Shown here: positions 53,244-62,684 of the stretch, piece after piece
Layout: each line of letters opens with the position of its first letter
Position numbering within the stretch: position 1 is the stretch's first letter
Source of the DNA: Erythrobacter sp. HI0063
Lineage (GTDB): Bacteria > Pseudomonadota > Alphaproteobacteria > Sphingomonadales > Sphingomonadaceae
NCBI RefSeq assembly: GCF_001635685.1
Contig: NZ_LWFF01000274.1
Span: 62,001-126,000 of the forward strand
Direction: 5' to 3'
DNA length: 64,000 nucleotides
Translations under genes and position numbers: made by a program
The notes under the pieces: model-generated
The model's database searches: none
Told to the model about the DNA's origin: nothing
Seen by the model: only the letters and a program-made list of their open reading frames with translations

Positions 53244-54532
53244 TGCAATTCCTGACCCATGGAGAAGACGGCTTCGAGCGGGCGTTCGAACGCGTGGTGC
53301 GCGACCGGCGCGAAAGCGATGCCGACGTGGCGCGCGATGTCGGCCGCATCCTCAACGAAGTGCGCGAGCGGGGTGACAAGGCGCTGGTGGAATACACCAT
53401 GCGCTTCGACGACCATCGCCTGACCGAGGATTCCGACTGGCGGATCACGGCGGAAGAATGCGCCGCGGCCCACGCCGCGCTGGACCCCGACCTGCGCGAT
53501 GCGCTCCAGCTCGCCGCCGATCGCATCCGCGCCTATCACGAAGGCCAGCTGCCCCAGAACCGCGACTATACCGACGATATCGGGATGCGGATCGGCGCGC
53601 GCTGGAACGCAGTCGAGGCGGCAGGGCTTTACGTGCCCGGAGGCCGCGCGGCCTATCCCTCCTCGCTGCTGATGAACGCCATTCCCGCCAAGGTCGCGGG
53701 CGTCGACCGGCTGGTCGTGACGACGCCCACGCCCAAGGGCGAAAGCAATCCGCTGGTGCTCGCTGCGGCGCATATCGCCGGGGTGGACGAGATTTGGCGG
53801 GTCGGCGGGGCGCAGGCCGTGGCCTCACTCGCCTACGGGACGGACAGGATCGCCCGCGTCGACGTCGTGACCGGACCCGGCAATGCCTGGGTCGCGGAGG
53901 CCAAGCGCCAGCTCTACGGCGTGGTCGGCATCGACATGGTCGCGGGCCCAAGCGAAATCCTCGTCATCGCCGACAAGGACAACGATCCCGACTGGATCGC
54001 CGCCGATCTTTTGAGTCAGGCGGAACACGATCCCACCAGCCAGTCGATCCTCATCACCGACGACCGCAGCTTCGCGAAACTGGTCGAAGATGCAGTGGAC
54101 CTGCAATTGATGAGCTTGCCGACTGCAAAGACCGCGCGAACGAGTTGGGAGGCGAACGGGTTGATCGTGGTGGTCGACACGCTCGACGATGCGATCCCGC
54201 TCGCCGATCGCCTCGCCGCCGAACACGTTCAGCTCGCCGTGGCCGATCCCGAACCGCTATTCGCGAAGCTGCGCCATGCGGGCAGCGTGTTCCTGGGGCG
54301 GACCACGCCAGAAGCCGTCGGCGATTACGTTGCCGGGCCAAATCACGTCCTTCCCACCGGGCGCCGCGCGCGCTTTGCCAGCGGATTGTCGGTGCTCGAC
54401 TTCATGAAGCGCACCAGCTTCATCGACGCGAACCCCGAGGCACTCGCTGCGATCGGGCCGGCAGCCGTCGCGCTCGCCCATGCCGAGGGCCTGCCCGCCC
54501 ACGCCAAATCCATCGAATTGAGACTGAAATGA
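53243..54532 (+). CDS. hisD: Histidinol dehydrogenase
   Basis: Zinc enzyme doing the last two oxidations of histidine synthesis. The 429-residue protein has GLYVPGGRAAYPSSLLMNAIPA (about 127-148), VGGAQAVASLAYGT, VTGPGNAWVAEAKRQLYG and MVAGPSEILVIAD, with zinc-binding residues in LLSQAEHDP. The general-base Glu-His pair lies in FASGLSVLDFMKR / AHAEGLPAHAKS. ATG overlaps the hisG stop; its own stop overlaps nusB. Confidence 0.97.
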   Translation: MQFLTHGEDGFERAFERVVRDRRESDADVARDVGRILNEVRERGDKALVEYTMRFDDHRLTEDSDWRITAEECAAAHAALDPDLRDALQLAADRIRAYHEGQLPQNRDYTDDIGMRIGARWNAVEAAGLYVPGGRAAYPSSLLMNAIPAKVAGVDRLVVTTPTPKGESNPLVLAAAHIAGVDEIWRVGGAQAVASLAYGTDRIARVDVVTGPGNAWVAEAKRQLYGVVGIDMVAGPSEILVIADKDNDPDWIAADLLSQAEHDPTSQSILITDDRSFAKLVEDAVDLQLMSLPTAKTARTSWEANGLIVVVDTLDDAIPLADRLAAEHVQLAVADPEPLFAKLRHAGSVFLGRTTPEAVGDYVAGPNHVLPTGRRARFASGLSVLDFMKRTSFIDANPEALAAIGPAAVALAHAEGLPAHAKSIELRLK

Positions 54533-54981
54533 GCCGCAACTCCCGCTCTCAGGCCCGCAGCGCCGCGCGCCTTGCCGCCGTCCAGGCGCTGTATCAGCGC
54601 CACATGGAAAAGACCCCGCTTCCCCGCCTGCTCGACGAATTCCATCAGCATCGGCTTGGACGAGAAATCGAAGGCGACGAATATGCCGATGCCGAGGTCG
54701 CCTTTTTCGACGATATCGTCGGCGGCGTGGACGCGCGGCGCGAGGAGATCGACGACAAGCTGACCGCGCGACTGGCGCAAGGGTGGACGCTCGCCCGGCT
54801 CGACAAGACCATGCTCCAGATCCTGCGCGCGGGCACATACGAACTGATCGCGCGCCCGGACATCAGCAAAGCCACCGCGATCAGCGAATATGTCGATGTG
54901 GCCAAGGCCTTCTTCGACGATCGCGAGGCGAAATTCGTCAACGGCGTGCTGGATGCGGTCGCCAAGGATGCCGGGCGCTGA
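54529..54981 (+). CDS. nusB: Transcription antitermination protein NusB
   Basis: RNA-binding protein that forms the NusB-S10 complex in rRNA antitermination. The 150-residue all-helical product shows RSAARLAAVQALYQRHM at the N-terminus and ILRAGTYELIARPDISKATAISEYVDVAKAF with AKFVNGVLDAVAKD at the end, all typical. ATGA overlap with hisD. In relatives nusB is often followed by thiL, as here. Confidence 0.95.
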   Translation: MSRNSRSQARSAARLAAVQALYQRHMEKTPLPRLLDEFHQHRLGREIEGDEYADAEVAFFDDIVGGVDARREEIDDKLTARLAQGWTLARLDKTMLQILRAGTYELIARPDISKATAISEYVDVAKAFFDDREAKFVNGVLDAVAKDAGR

Positions 54982-55832
54982 CGGAAGGCGATTTCATCGC
55001 CGCGCTCGGCTCGCTCGCCAGCCATCCGGCGGCGCGCGAGTTCAGGGACGACGCGGCGATCATCGCTGTCGGAGGCGAGCGCCTGATCTTCACGCACGAT
55101 ACGCTCGTCCAAGGTGTGCATGTTCGCGAAGGCGAAGATCCGGCGGATATCGCCTGGAAGCTTATCGCCGTGAATCTGTCCGATCTGGCGGCCAAGGGCG
55201 CGGAGCCGGTGGGTGTTCTCGTCGGCCACATGCTCGGCGAAGGCGATGACCGTTTCGTCGAAGGCCTAAGCCAGATACTTACCGAATACGACGTGCCCCT
55301 GCTTGGCGGAGACACAGTCCGCGCGGAGGGGCGCAGAGTGTGGGGCTGCACCGCGATCGGGCGCGCAACGTCGGACCCGGTGCCAGACCGGCGCGGCGCG
55401 CAGGTGGGCGATGCGGTCTATGTCACCGGCACCCTCGGGTGTGCCATGCTCGGCTTCGAGAGACCCGAAGGAGAGCACGATCTCGCCTATCGCCGCCCGC
55501 GCCCACGGCTGTGCGAAGGGCGCGCTCTCGCGCCGATCGTCACCGCGATGATGGACGTCTCCGACGGGTTGCTGCTCGATTGCTGGCGGCTGGCCGAAGC
55601 GAGCGGGACGCGCATCGAAGTCGACAGCTCAACAATACCCGTCGCCAATCCGACGCGCCGCGACGAGTGCCTGCGCTGGGGCGACGATTACGAATTGCTG
55701 TTCACCGCGCCCGCCGATGTCGAGCTTCCGATCGCAGCCAGCCGGATCGGCACGGTCGTGGCGGAGGGGCCGGCCCTCATCCTCGACGGAGAGGCGCTCT
55801 CCCGCTCCGACGGGCTCGGGTACAGCCATTAG
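54978..55832 (+). CDS. thiL: Thiamine-monophosphate kinase
   Basis: Phosphorylates thiamine phosphate to the active diphosphate. The 284-residue protein has GDFIAALGSLASHP, DDAAIIAV, FTHDTLVQGVHV, NLSDLAAKGAEPVG (metal and ATP binding) and MMDVSDGLLLD. No ATG, GTG or TTG lies in frame near the family N-terminus. The CTG at 54978, with AAGGA 9 bases upstream, fits and overlaps the nusB stop, so a CTG start is proposed. A GC-rich dyad without T-run (55845-55876) follows the stop and may end the his-nusB-thiL unit. Confidence 0.9.
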   Translation: MTEGDFIAALGSLASHPAAREFRDDAAIIAVGGERLIFTHDTLVQGVHVREGEDPADIAWKLIAVNLSDLAAKGAEPVGVLVGHMLGEGDDRFVEGLSQILTEYDVPLLGGDTVRAEGRRVWGCTAIGRATSDPVPDRRGAQVGDAVYVTGTLGCAMLGFERPEGEHDLAYRRPRPRLCEGRALAPIVTAMMDVSDGLLLDCWRLAEASGTRIEVDSSTIPVANPTRRDECLRWGDDYELLFTAPADVELPIAASRIGTVVAEGPALILDGEALSRSDGLGYSH

Positions 55833-55885
55833 GAAAATTGCGCGGCGCGGGCCCGACGACGCATAAAAGCCCGCGCGATTGCGCC

Positions 55886-55913
55886 TTGCCACGCAATCCT
55901 CCCCGCTTATACC
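55886..55913 (+). promoter_or_regulatory. Candidate promoter of hppA
   Basis: TTGCCA followed after 16 bases by TATACC, about 67 bases upstream of the hppA start. The match is good at both boxes but unproven. Confidence 0.45.
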
Positions 55914-55979
55914 TTTCCCCTATGTGCACCGGCGTTCCCTCGCCGGGAGACACGATAAAAACAAATGTGGGAGGGGAAC

Positions 55980-58133
55980 TTGGAACTCATCTGGATAGCC
56001 ATCGTGCTTGGCCTGCTCGCGGTCGTGTACGGTTTCGTCACCAGCCGACAGGTGCTGGCATCGGGTACGGGCAATGCCCGTATGCAGGAAATCGCCGCCG
56101 CCATTCAGGAAGGGGCGCAAGCCTATCTGAAGCGGCAATATATCACGATCGCCTTCGTCGGCGTGGTCGTGGCCATTCTCGTCGGCGTGTTTCTGGGCGC
56201 GATCCCGGCGGTCGGCTTCGTCATCGGAGCCATCCTGTCGGGCGTGGCGGGCTTTATCGGGATGAACATCTCGGTGCGGTCCAACGTCCGCACCGCCGCC
56301 GCCGCGCAAAGCGGGCTGCAACAGGGCCTCACCCTCGCCTTCCGTGCGGGCGCGATCACCGGCATGCTCGTGGCGGGCCTAGCCCTCCTCGCGATCGCGG
56401 TGTTTTTCTGGTATCTCGTCGGTCCGGCGGGCTACGCCGCGAACGACCGTGCGGTGATCGACGGGCTGGTCGGGCTCGCCTTCGGCGCTTCGCTGATTTC
56501 GATCTTCGCGCGCCTCGGCGGCGGAATCTTCACCAAGGCCGCCGATGTCGGCGCCGACCTCGTTGGCAAGGTCGAGGCCGGTATTCCGGAGGACGATCCC
56601 CGCAACCCCGCCGTCATCGCGGACAATGTCGGCGACAATGTGGGCGATTGCGCAGGCATGGCCGCCGATCTGTTCGAAACCTACGTCGTCACGGTGGGCG
56701 CCACCATGGTCTTGACCGCGCTGCTGTTCGGCGAGCGGCTGGGCGATGCGCTGCTGCCGATGATGGCCCTGCCGCTGCTCATCGGGGGTGCCTGCATCCT
56801 CACCAGCATCATCGGCACCTATTTCGTCAAGCTCGGCAAGAGCCAGAACGTGATGGGCGCGATGTACAAGGGCTTCACCGTCACCGCCGTGCTTTCGATC
56901 CCGCTGATCTGGCTGGTCATGAATTACGCACTGGGCGGGATGGACGCCGTCATCGGGGCGGAGGCAACCGGAGTCGATCCGGGCGCGCCGTTGGCCGAAG
57001 AGGGAGTCACCGAACAGGTCGTGACGCTGACCGGCTGGGCGCTGTTCTGGTGCTCGGTCATCGGGCTCGCCATCACCGGGCTCATCATCTGGATCACCGA
57101 ATATTACACCGGCACCAATTACCGCCCGGTGAAATCGATCGCCAAGGCTTCGGAAACGGGCCACGGCACCAATGTGATCCAAGGCCTGGCCATCAGCCTG
57201 GAATCGACCGCGCTGCCCACTCTGCTGATCGTGGCGGGAATCATCTCCACCTTCCAGCTCGCCGGCCTGATGGGCATCGCCTATGCGGCCACCGCGATGC
57301 TGGCGCTGGCAGGTATGGTCGTGGCGCTCGATGCATACGGGCCGGTCACGGACAATGCCGGGGGCATCGCCGAAATGGCGGGCCTCGACGACAGCGTGCG
57401 TGAAAAGACCGACCTGCTCGATGCAGTGGGCAACACGACCAAGGCGGTGACCAAGGGGTATGCGATCGGATCGGCGGGCCTCGCCGCTCTCGTCCTGTTC
57501 GCCGCCTACACCACCGATTTGGCCGAGTTCTTCCCGAATGCGGACGTCGATTTCTCTCTTGAGAACCCATACGTCATCGTCGGGCTGCTGCTCGGCGCGC
57601 TACTGCCCTATCTGTTCGGGGCGATGGGGATGACCGCCGTGGGCCGCGCGGCGGGCGATGTGGTCAAGGACGTGCGCGAACAGTTCGCGGGCGACTCCGG
57701 CATCATGGCGGGCACCAGCAAGCCCGATTACGCCCGCACGGTGGACCTGGTGACGAAGGCCGCGATCAAGGAGATGATCGTGCCCTCGATGCTGCCGGTT
57801 TTGGCGCCGATCGTGGTCTATTTCGTCATCACACTGATCGCGGGGCAGGAAAACGGCTTCGCGGCTCTCGGCGCCCTGCTGCTCGGCGTAATCGTGGGCG
57901 GCCTGTTCGTCGCGCTGTCGATGACGGCAGGCGGCGGCGCGTGGGACAACGCCAAGAAATACATCGAGGACGGCAATCACGGCGGCAAGGGCTCCGAAGC
58001 CCACAAGGCCGCGGTGACGGGCGATACGGTCGGCGATCCCTACAAGGATACGGCCGGTCCGGCGGTCAATCCGATGATCAAGATTACCAATATCGTCGCT
58101 CTGCTTTTGCTGGCAGCCTTGGCTGCCGGCTGA
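55980..58133 (+). CDS. hppA: Membrane proton-pumping pyrophosphatase
   Basis: Couples pyrophosphate hydrolysis to proton transport across the inner membrane. About 717 residues and 16 helices. Substrate motifs: [47 protein letters not shown] is split by the catalytic D-x3-D pairs. [10 protein letters not shown] has Lys and Thr where K+-dependent enzymes have Ala and Gly, so it is the K+-independent type. The TTG at 55980 has GGAGGGG just upstream; an ATG at 55965 without such a site would add five residues. Flanked by its own promoter candidate and terminator. Confidence 0.96.
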   Translation: MELIWIAIVLGLLAVVYGFVTSRQVLASGTGNARMQEIAAAIQEGAQAYLKRQYITIAFVGVVVAILVGVFLGAIPAVGFVIGAILSGVAGFIGMNISVRSNVRTAAAAQSGLQQGLTLAFRAGAITGMLVAGLALLAIAVFFWYLVGPAGYAANDRAVIDGLVGLAFGASLISIFARLGGGIFTKAADVGADLVGKVEAGIPEDDPRNPAVIADNVGDNVGDCAGMAADLFETYVVTVGATMVLTALLFGERLGDALLPMMALPLLIGGACILTSIIGTYFVKLGKSQNVMGAMYKGFTVTAVLSIPLIWLVMNYALGGMDAVIGAEATGVDPGAPLAEEGVTEQVVTLTGWALFWCSVIGLAITGLIIWITEYYTGTNYRPVKSIAKASETGHGTNVIQGLAISLESTALPTLLIVAGIISTFQLAGLMGIAYAATAMLALAGMVVALDAYGPVTDNAGGIAEMAGLDDSVREKTDLLDAVGNTTKAVTKGYAIGSAGLAALVLFAAYTTDLAEFFPNADVDFSLENPYVIVGLLLGALLPYLFGAMGMTAVGRAAGDVVKDVREQFAGDSGIMAGTSKPDYARTVDLVTKAAIKEMIVPSMLPVLAPIVVYFVITLIAGQENGFAALGALLLGVIVGGLFVALSMTAGGGAWDNAKKYIEDGNHGGKGSEAHKAAVTGDTVGDPYKDTAGPAVNPMIKITNIVALLLLAALAAG

Positions 58134-58157
58134 TCGTCTCAATTCGCAGTGAAAGCG

Positions 58158-58190
58158 AACCCCGTCGGAAGCGATTCCGGCGGGGTTTTT
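58158..58190 (+). terminator. Intrinsic terminator after hppA
   Basis: AACCCCG ... CGGGGTT stem with an inner GGAA/TTCC pairing, followed by TTTTT. It lies 25 bases after the hppA stop. Confidence 0.88.
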
Positions 58191-58334
58191 CCTTGCAAGA
58201 GGTCCTCGTATCCGTATTATTTCGCTCCGGAGCGGGGCCTTTAAGAAAAACATTGTGTTTGTTTCAGTTCGCCCCGTGGCAGCGCCTTTGTTGGCGCGCC
58301 TTGGACAAGACGGATTTCGACTGGAGGGACGCAT

Positions 58335-60446
58335 ATGACTATTTTTGGAAAAGCCGCACGACGGGGTTCTAGCCGCCTCGCCATGGCGCTCGCGATCGGG
58401 GCGCTGGGTACTGTAGGCATCGCGAATTCGGCACCGGCGGTGGCGCAGGCCGCTGCGCAGGAACACAAGCGCATGCCGATTTCGGAGATCGGCACCCTGC
58501 CGAATACGCAGCAGGTTCGCATTTCGCCCGAAGGCAATCGCCTCGCGATGACCATCAACAATGACGGTCAGGAAGTCTACGCGGTCCTCAATCTGGATGA
58601 AGCAAATCCGACGCCGAAGATCTTCGCTTCGTCCGGCGAATTCATGGAAGCCGGGGATCGTACCGTGGGCTTCTATCGCTGGATCGGGAACGATCATATC
58701 GTCTTCCAGCTGGTCAGCCGCGAAAATTTCGGCGGCCAGCGGGGCGACATGGCGCGCCTCGTGTCGTTCAACGTAAACACTGGCAAGATGGAACCGCTGG
58801 TCTGGCGGGACAGTGGCGGTAATGCCAGCACCATCCTCCATGTCGATCATTCGACCGGCAAGTTCCTGCTCGAACGACAGAATCTGAGCTACGATAGCGG
58901 CGCGGACCGGAATCGCCCCGAAGTGGTCGAAGTCGATGTCGCGACCGGCAAGTTCCAGCGCGTGCAGCGCCCCAACCTCGCCGTTTACGGCTGGTTCGCT
59001 GATGGCGACGGCAACATCCGCGGCGGATCGAGCTATGATGGCGATACCGGACAGGACCGGCTGCTTTACCGTTCCGATGGCAGCGGAAACTTCAAGACTG
59101 TCCAGAAGGTGAAGGACGAGGACTTCACCGGAGCCGGGATCAGCCCCTCGATCTTCCTCGACGAACCGGACATGGCGATCGCGACCAGCAATCACGACGG
59201 TTTTACCAAGGTCTACAAGGTCAATATGCAGACCATGGAAATCGTGGAGGAAATCTTCGGTGTCGAAGGCTACGATGTCGGCGGCACGAGCGCGAACAAG
59301 GACGGGAACGCCCTCGGAAGCGTTTCGTATGTGACCGATCGCAGCCGCGTCAAATATTTCGACCCGCAGCTGAAGGCCGTGCAGGAGCAGATCCTCGACG
59401 ATTCCTTTGGCAAGGATAACGCCCGCATCATTTCGACCAGCGAAGACATGACCAAGCTGGTCATCTATGTCGCGGAAACCAATCAGGCCGGTGGATTCTA
59501 CTATTACGATATCCAGTCGGGCGATTTCCGCCAGATCGGCTGGTCGAACAACGTTCTGAAGGATGCAAAGCTCAACCCGGTGGAAATGGTGCGCTATCGG
59601 GCGAGCGACGGCGAAATGATCGAAGCGGCGGTGACCATGCCGCGCCATCGGATGGGCCAGAAGAACCTGCCGGTCGTGATGATCACGCATGGCGGCCCGT
59701 TCGGCCCTCGCGACAATGCCGAGTTCGAACCCTGGGCGCAGGCGATGGCGGAACAGGGCTATGTCGTGGTGCAGCCGAACTATCGTGGCTCGGGCGGCTA
59801 TGGCAGCGAATGGATCAAGAAGGGCCGTGACGATGGGTTCGGCCTGCGTATGCAGGACGATCTCAACGACGCGATCACCCACCTTGCACAGCAGGGCGTG
59901 GTGGACGCGGACCGCGCCTGCATGATGGGCTGGTCCTATGGCGGCTATGCCTCGGCTCGTGCGGCCCAGCGCGATCCCGACAAGTGGAACTGCACGATCG
60001 CCGGCGCTGGCGTCTACGATCTCGGCCTGATGCGGCGTTACGATGTTGGATATCTCGGCAAGTTCGGCTCGAATTATCTGGCAAAGGGTGCGGCAGATCT
60101 CGATTCCGTCAGCCCCGCGAAAAACGCATCGGGTGACTGGGCGCCGATCCTGATCGTCCATGGCGTGCGCGACGCGCGCGTTCCGGTCGAACAGGCTCGC
60201 ACGCTCGTCAGCGCGCTCAAGAGTGCGGGCAAGCAGGAAGGCAAGGATTTCGTGTATCTCGAACAGCCGAAGAACACGCATAACCTTCCCTACGACTATA
60301 CTCGCATCGAATGGCTGGGCGCGGCTGCGGCCTGGCTGGAAAAGCACAATCCGGCCTATGTTTCGTCCGATCCCGATTTCGCATCGAAACCGGCCCTGGA
60401 CGCTTCGGCGGTCAAGATGGCCAAGGAGTTGGACATCACGATCTGA
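58335..60446 (+). CDS. S9-family serine peptidase (prolyl oligopeptidase type), exported
   Basis: A 703-residue dipeptidyl-peptidase/acylaminoacyl-peptidase-like enzyme. A signal peptide (about 1-38, cleavage near PAVAQAAAQ) is followed by a beta-propeller domain (about 50-410). The alpha/beta-hydrolase domain shows HGGPFGPRDN, YRGSGGYG, the nucleophile GWSYGG, DARVP (Asp) and the C-terminal NTHNLP (His). Located in the periplasm or secreted; it cleaves peptides from the N-terminus (family knowledge). A 201-base leader holds the hppA terminator. A strong terminator follows. Confidence 0.92.
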   Translation: MTIFGKAARRGSSRLAMALAIGALGTVGIANSAPAVAQAAAQEHKRMPISEIGTLPNTQQVRISPEGNRLAMTINNDGQEVYAVLNLDEANPTPKIFASSGEFMEAGDRTVGFYRWIGNDHIVFQLVSRENFGGQRGDMARLVSFNVNTGKMEPLVWRDSGGNASTILHVDHSTGKFLLERQNLSYDSGADRNRPEVVEVDVATGKFQRVQRPNLAVYGWFADGDGNIRGGSSYDGDTGQDRLLYRSDGSGNFKTVQKVKDEDFTGAGISPSIFLDEPDMAIATSNHDGFTKVYKVNMQTMEIVEEIFGVEGYDVGGTSANKDGNALGSVSYVTDRSRVKYFDPQLKAVQEQILDDSFGKDNARIISTSEDMTKLVIYVAETNQAGGFYYYDIQSGDFRQIGWSNNVLKDAKLNPVEMVRYRASDGEMIEAAVTMPRHRMGQKNLPVVMITHGGPFGPRDNAEFEPWAQAMAEQGYVVVQPNYRGSGGYGSEWIKKGRDDGFGLRMQDDLNDAITHLAQQGVVDADRACMMGWSYGGYASARAAQRDPDKWNCTIAGAGVYDLGLMRRYDVGYLGKFGSNYLAKGAADLDSVSPAKNASGDWAPILIVHGVRDARVPVEQARTLVSALKSAGKQEGKDFVYLEQPKNTHNLPYDYTRIEWLGAAAAWLEKHNPAYVSSDPDFASKPALDASAVKMAKELDITI

Positions 60447-60470
60447 ACTGAGCCATTCGAACTATCTTCG

Positions 60471-60507
60471 TAAGGGAGCGGCGGGCCGAGCGTCCGCCGC
60501 TCCCTTA
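60471..60507 (+). terminator. Intrinsic terminator after S9 peptidase
   Basis: A perfect 14-bp stem, TAAGGGAGCGGCGG / CCGCCGCTCCCTTA, with a 9-base loop, 25 bases after the stop codon. Confidence 0.88.
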
Positions 60508-60601
60508 TTCGTTCGGCAGGGTTCGGCCTCCAGCCTTAAGCAAGTTTAAGCGCTTGGGCTGCTAAGGGCCTTGCAACTTCCATGCGGGGAGGGAGCATGG
60601 G

Positions 60602-61792
60602 ATGGCAATGACGCAAGTCGATCGACCGGGGGCCGGCAAATGGCGAAGCGAAGGGCGCGGTGCACCGGCGCTCGGCGCGGTCGGGCATCTGGATAATGGC
60701 TTTTCCGCCCTGCCCTGGCCCGAATGCCAAGGGCAGGCCTTTATCGAACAATGGAAGGAATTGGGGCGGACCTCTGTCTCTCCCAACCCGTTCAACGAAG
60801 ACTGGTTCATCCTTTCCGGCCTGCGCGCGTTCGATCCTGAAGGCCGTGTCAGGCTCGCGACGCTGGTCAGCGGCGGTCGGCTCGTTGGCCTGTTGCCGAT
60901 CCTCGCTGCACGTACATATCATGGGCGGCCCCTCCCGCATCTCGCAGGCTGGCAGCACGCCAACAGCTTCTGCGGCGAACCGCTGATCCGTGTCGGTTTC
61001 GAACACGAATTCTGGACCGCGCTGCTTGCATGGGCCGACGCGCAAAGCGGCTTGTCGACCTTTCTGCATCTTGGCGGATGCCCTGCGGCCAGCCCCGCCC
61101 TCGCCACTCTGAATTCGGTCTGCGCGCGGACGAATCGTGCTCCTTCCATCGTGCATCGCGAAGAACGAGCGGTGCTGCACCATGGCCCGTCTCCCGAAGC
61201 GCATCTCGTCGCTGCCGCCAGCAAGAAACGTCGCAAGGATTGGGCACGCCGCCGCCGACGGCTCGAGGAAGAGGGCGAACTCCAATTCGGTTGTCGCGAC
61301 GATGCAGAAGGCCTGGAAAGCTGGATCGACGAATTTCTCCGGCTGGAACGGGCCGGATGGAAGGGCGATGAAGGATCGGCCCTTGCCAGCGACCACCGGA
61401 CCGAGGCCATGTTCCGCGCCAGCCTGACCGGTGCCGCCGGGGCCGGGCGTCTCCAGCGCCTCGCCTTTCATCTCGATGGCCGGCCCGTGGTGATGCTCGC
61501 CAATTTCCTGGCACCCCCGCACGCCTTCAGCTTCAAGACCGCTTATGACGAAGACCTCGCTCGCTTTTCGCCCGGCGTCTTGCTTCAACTCGAAAACCTT
61601 GCCCTTCTCGATCGCGACGACATCGCGCTGACCGATAGCTGCGCCGCGCCCGATCATCCCATGATCGATCACATCTGGCGCGATCGGCGGGAAATCGTCA
61701 AAGTCTCGATCCCGATCGGCGGCCGACTGCGCAGGATCGCAGGATCCATTCTGACCGGTATCGAGGGTCGCCGCCTGGAGAAACGCCCATGA
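60602..61792 (+). CDS. CelD/BcsL-type GNAT acyltransferase
   Basis: A 396-residue protein of the CelD/BcsL (Acetyltransf_6) group with two GNAT-like halves. N-terminal FIEQWKELGRTSVSPNPFNEDWF is the family hallmark. The middle has KKRRKDWARRRRRLEEEGEL, and the acyl-CoA half has AHAFSFKTAYDEDLARFSPGVLL. Relatives occur in cellulose, capsule and exopolysaccharide clusters, where they modify a polymer or a carrier. No such cluster is here. It overlaps the JmjC-like gene by ATGA, so the two probably work together. Confidence 0.83.
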   Translation: MAMTQVDRPGAGKWRSEGRGAPALGAVGHLDNGFSALPWPECQGQAFIEQWKELGRTSVSPNPFNEDWFILSGLRAFDPEGRVRLATLVSGGRLVGLLPILAARTYHGRPLPHLAGWQHANSFCGEPLIRVGFEHEFWTALLAWADAQSGLSTFLHLGGCPAASPALATLNSVCARTNRAPSIVHREERAVLHHGPSPEAHLVAAASKKRRKDWARRRRRLEEEGELQFGCRDDAEGLESWIDEFLRLERAGWKGDEGSALASDHRTEAMFRASLTGAAGAGRLQRLAFHLDGRPVVMLANFLAPPHAFSFKTAYDEDLARFSPGVLLQLENLALLDRDDIALTDSCAAPDHPMIDHIWRDRREIVKVSIPIGGRLRRIAGSILTGIEGRRLEKRP

Positions 61793-62652
61793 CCGTACAC
61801 GACATGTCGCTCGCCCAGACCTTTCCGCGTTCCGCCCGCGAAACCTTTGCAAGGAATTATCCGGAAACGCCGCACAAGCTGACGCACAGCTTGACCGCCG
61901 ATGCGCGCCTGTCGCTCGAAGGGCTCGCATCGCTCGCGGAAAGCCTTCCCGAAACGTCGATCGAATATAATCGCGGCGATCTTCCGGTCGGCATCGATGG
62001 GAAGCCGGGCGGGACAGGACTTTCGATCGGCGAGACCATACGCCGCATCGCCTCAAGCAATAGCTGGGCGGTGCTGAAGAATATCGAACAGGTCGCCGAA
62101 TACCGATCGCTGCTGATGGAATTGCTGGAGCAGTTGCGGCCCCAGATCGAATCGGCAACCGGTGAGTTGCTTACTCCCCAGGCATTCGTCTTCATTTCCA
62201 GTCCGAACGCGGTCACGCCCTATCACTTCGATCCGGAGCACAATATTCTGCTCCAGCTGACCGGTAACAAGGCCATGACGCAATTTCCCGCAGGCGATCC
62301 GCGCTACGCCCCGGACCGCGTGCACGAAAGCTATCACCTGGGCGGTCCGCGCGAATTGCCGTGGGCCGAAGACCTGCTCGAAGGCGGCACCGAATTTTCG
62401 CTGGCGCCCGGCGAAGCGCTCTACGTGCCCGTGATGGCGCCGCATTTCGTCCGCAACGGTCCGGAAAGCTCCATCTCGCTCTCCGTTACCTGGCGTTCGG
62501 AATGGAGCTATGGTGAATCGGACGCGCGCTGTTTCAACGGGATCGCGCGGCGCTATGGCTTCAATCTCCGCGCGCCGAAACGCTGGCCGCATGCGAACCG
62601 TGCGAAATCCTTTTCCTATCGCGCCTATCGCAGCCTGTTCGGCGCGGGTTGA
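61789..62652 (+). CDS. JmjC/cupin-like Fe(II)/2-oxoglutarate oxygenase-type protein
   Basis: A 287-residue protein of the cupin-8/JmjC type. The predicted iron triad is H146-x-D148 (TPYHFDPEHN) and H219 (PVMAPHFVRN), with the intervening FSLAPGEALYVP strand. A helical N-terminal domain (about 1-90) and a basic C-terminus (KRWPHANRAKSFSYR) flank it. The reaction might be hydroxylation of a protein or small molecule; bacterial members are mostly unstudied. Gene order and ATGA overlap tie it to the CelD-type acyltransferase. Confidence 0.82.
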   Translation: MTVHDMSLAQTFPRSARETFARNYPETPHKLTHSLTADARLSLEGLASLAESLPETSIEYNRGDLPVGIDGKPGGTGLSIGETIRRIASSNSWAVLKNIEQVAEYRSLLMELLEQLRPQIESATGELLTPQAFVFISSPNAVTPYHFDPEHNILLQLTGNKAMTQFPAGDPRYAPDRVHESYHLGGPRELPWAEDLLEGGTEFSLAPGEALYVPVMAPHFVRNGPESSISLSVTWRSEWSYGESDARCFNGIARRYGFNLRAPKRWPHANRAKSFSYRAYRSLFGAG

Positions 62653-62684
62653 CCGAAGCGAATCGGGGCGCGTAGGCGCGAGAG

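Noticed and set aside
57600-60347. 915-residue open frame on the minus strand over hppA and the S9 peptidase
   Set aside because: It crosses two well-conserved plus-strand genes and the terminator between them; no family features.
61789-62652. Histone demethylase function for the JmjC-like protein
   Set aside because: Bacterial cupin-8 proteins have other targets; only the iron triad is shared.
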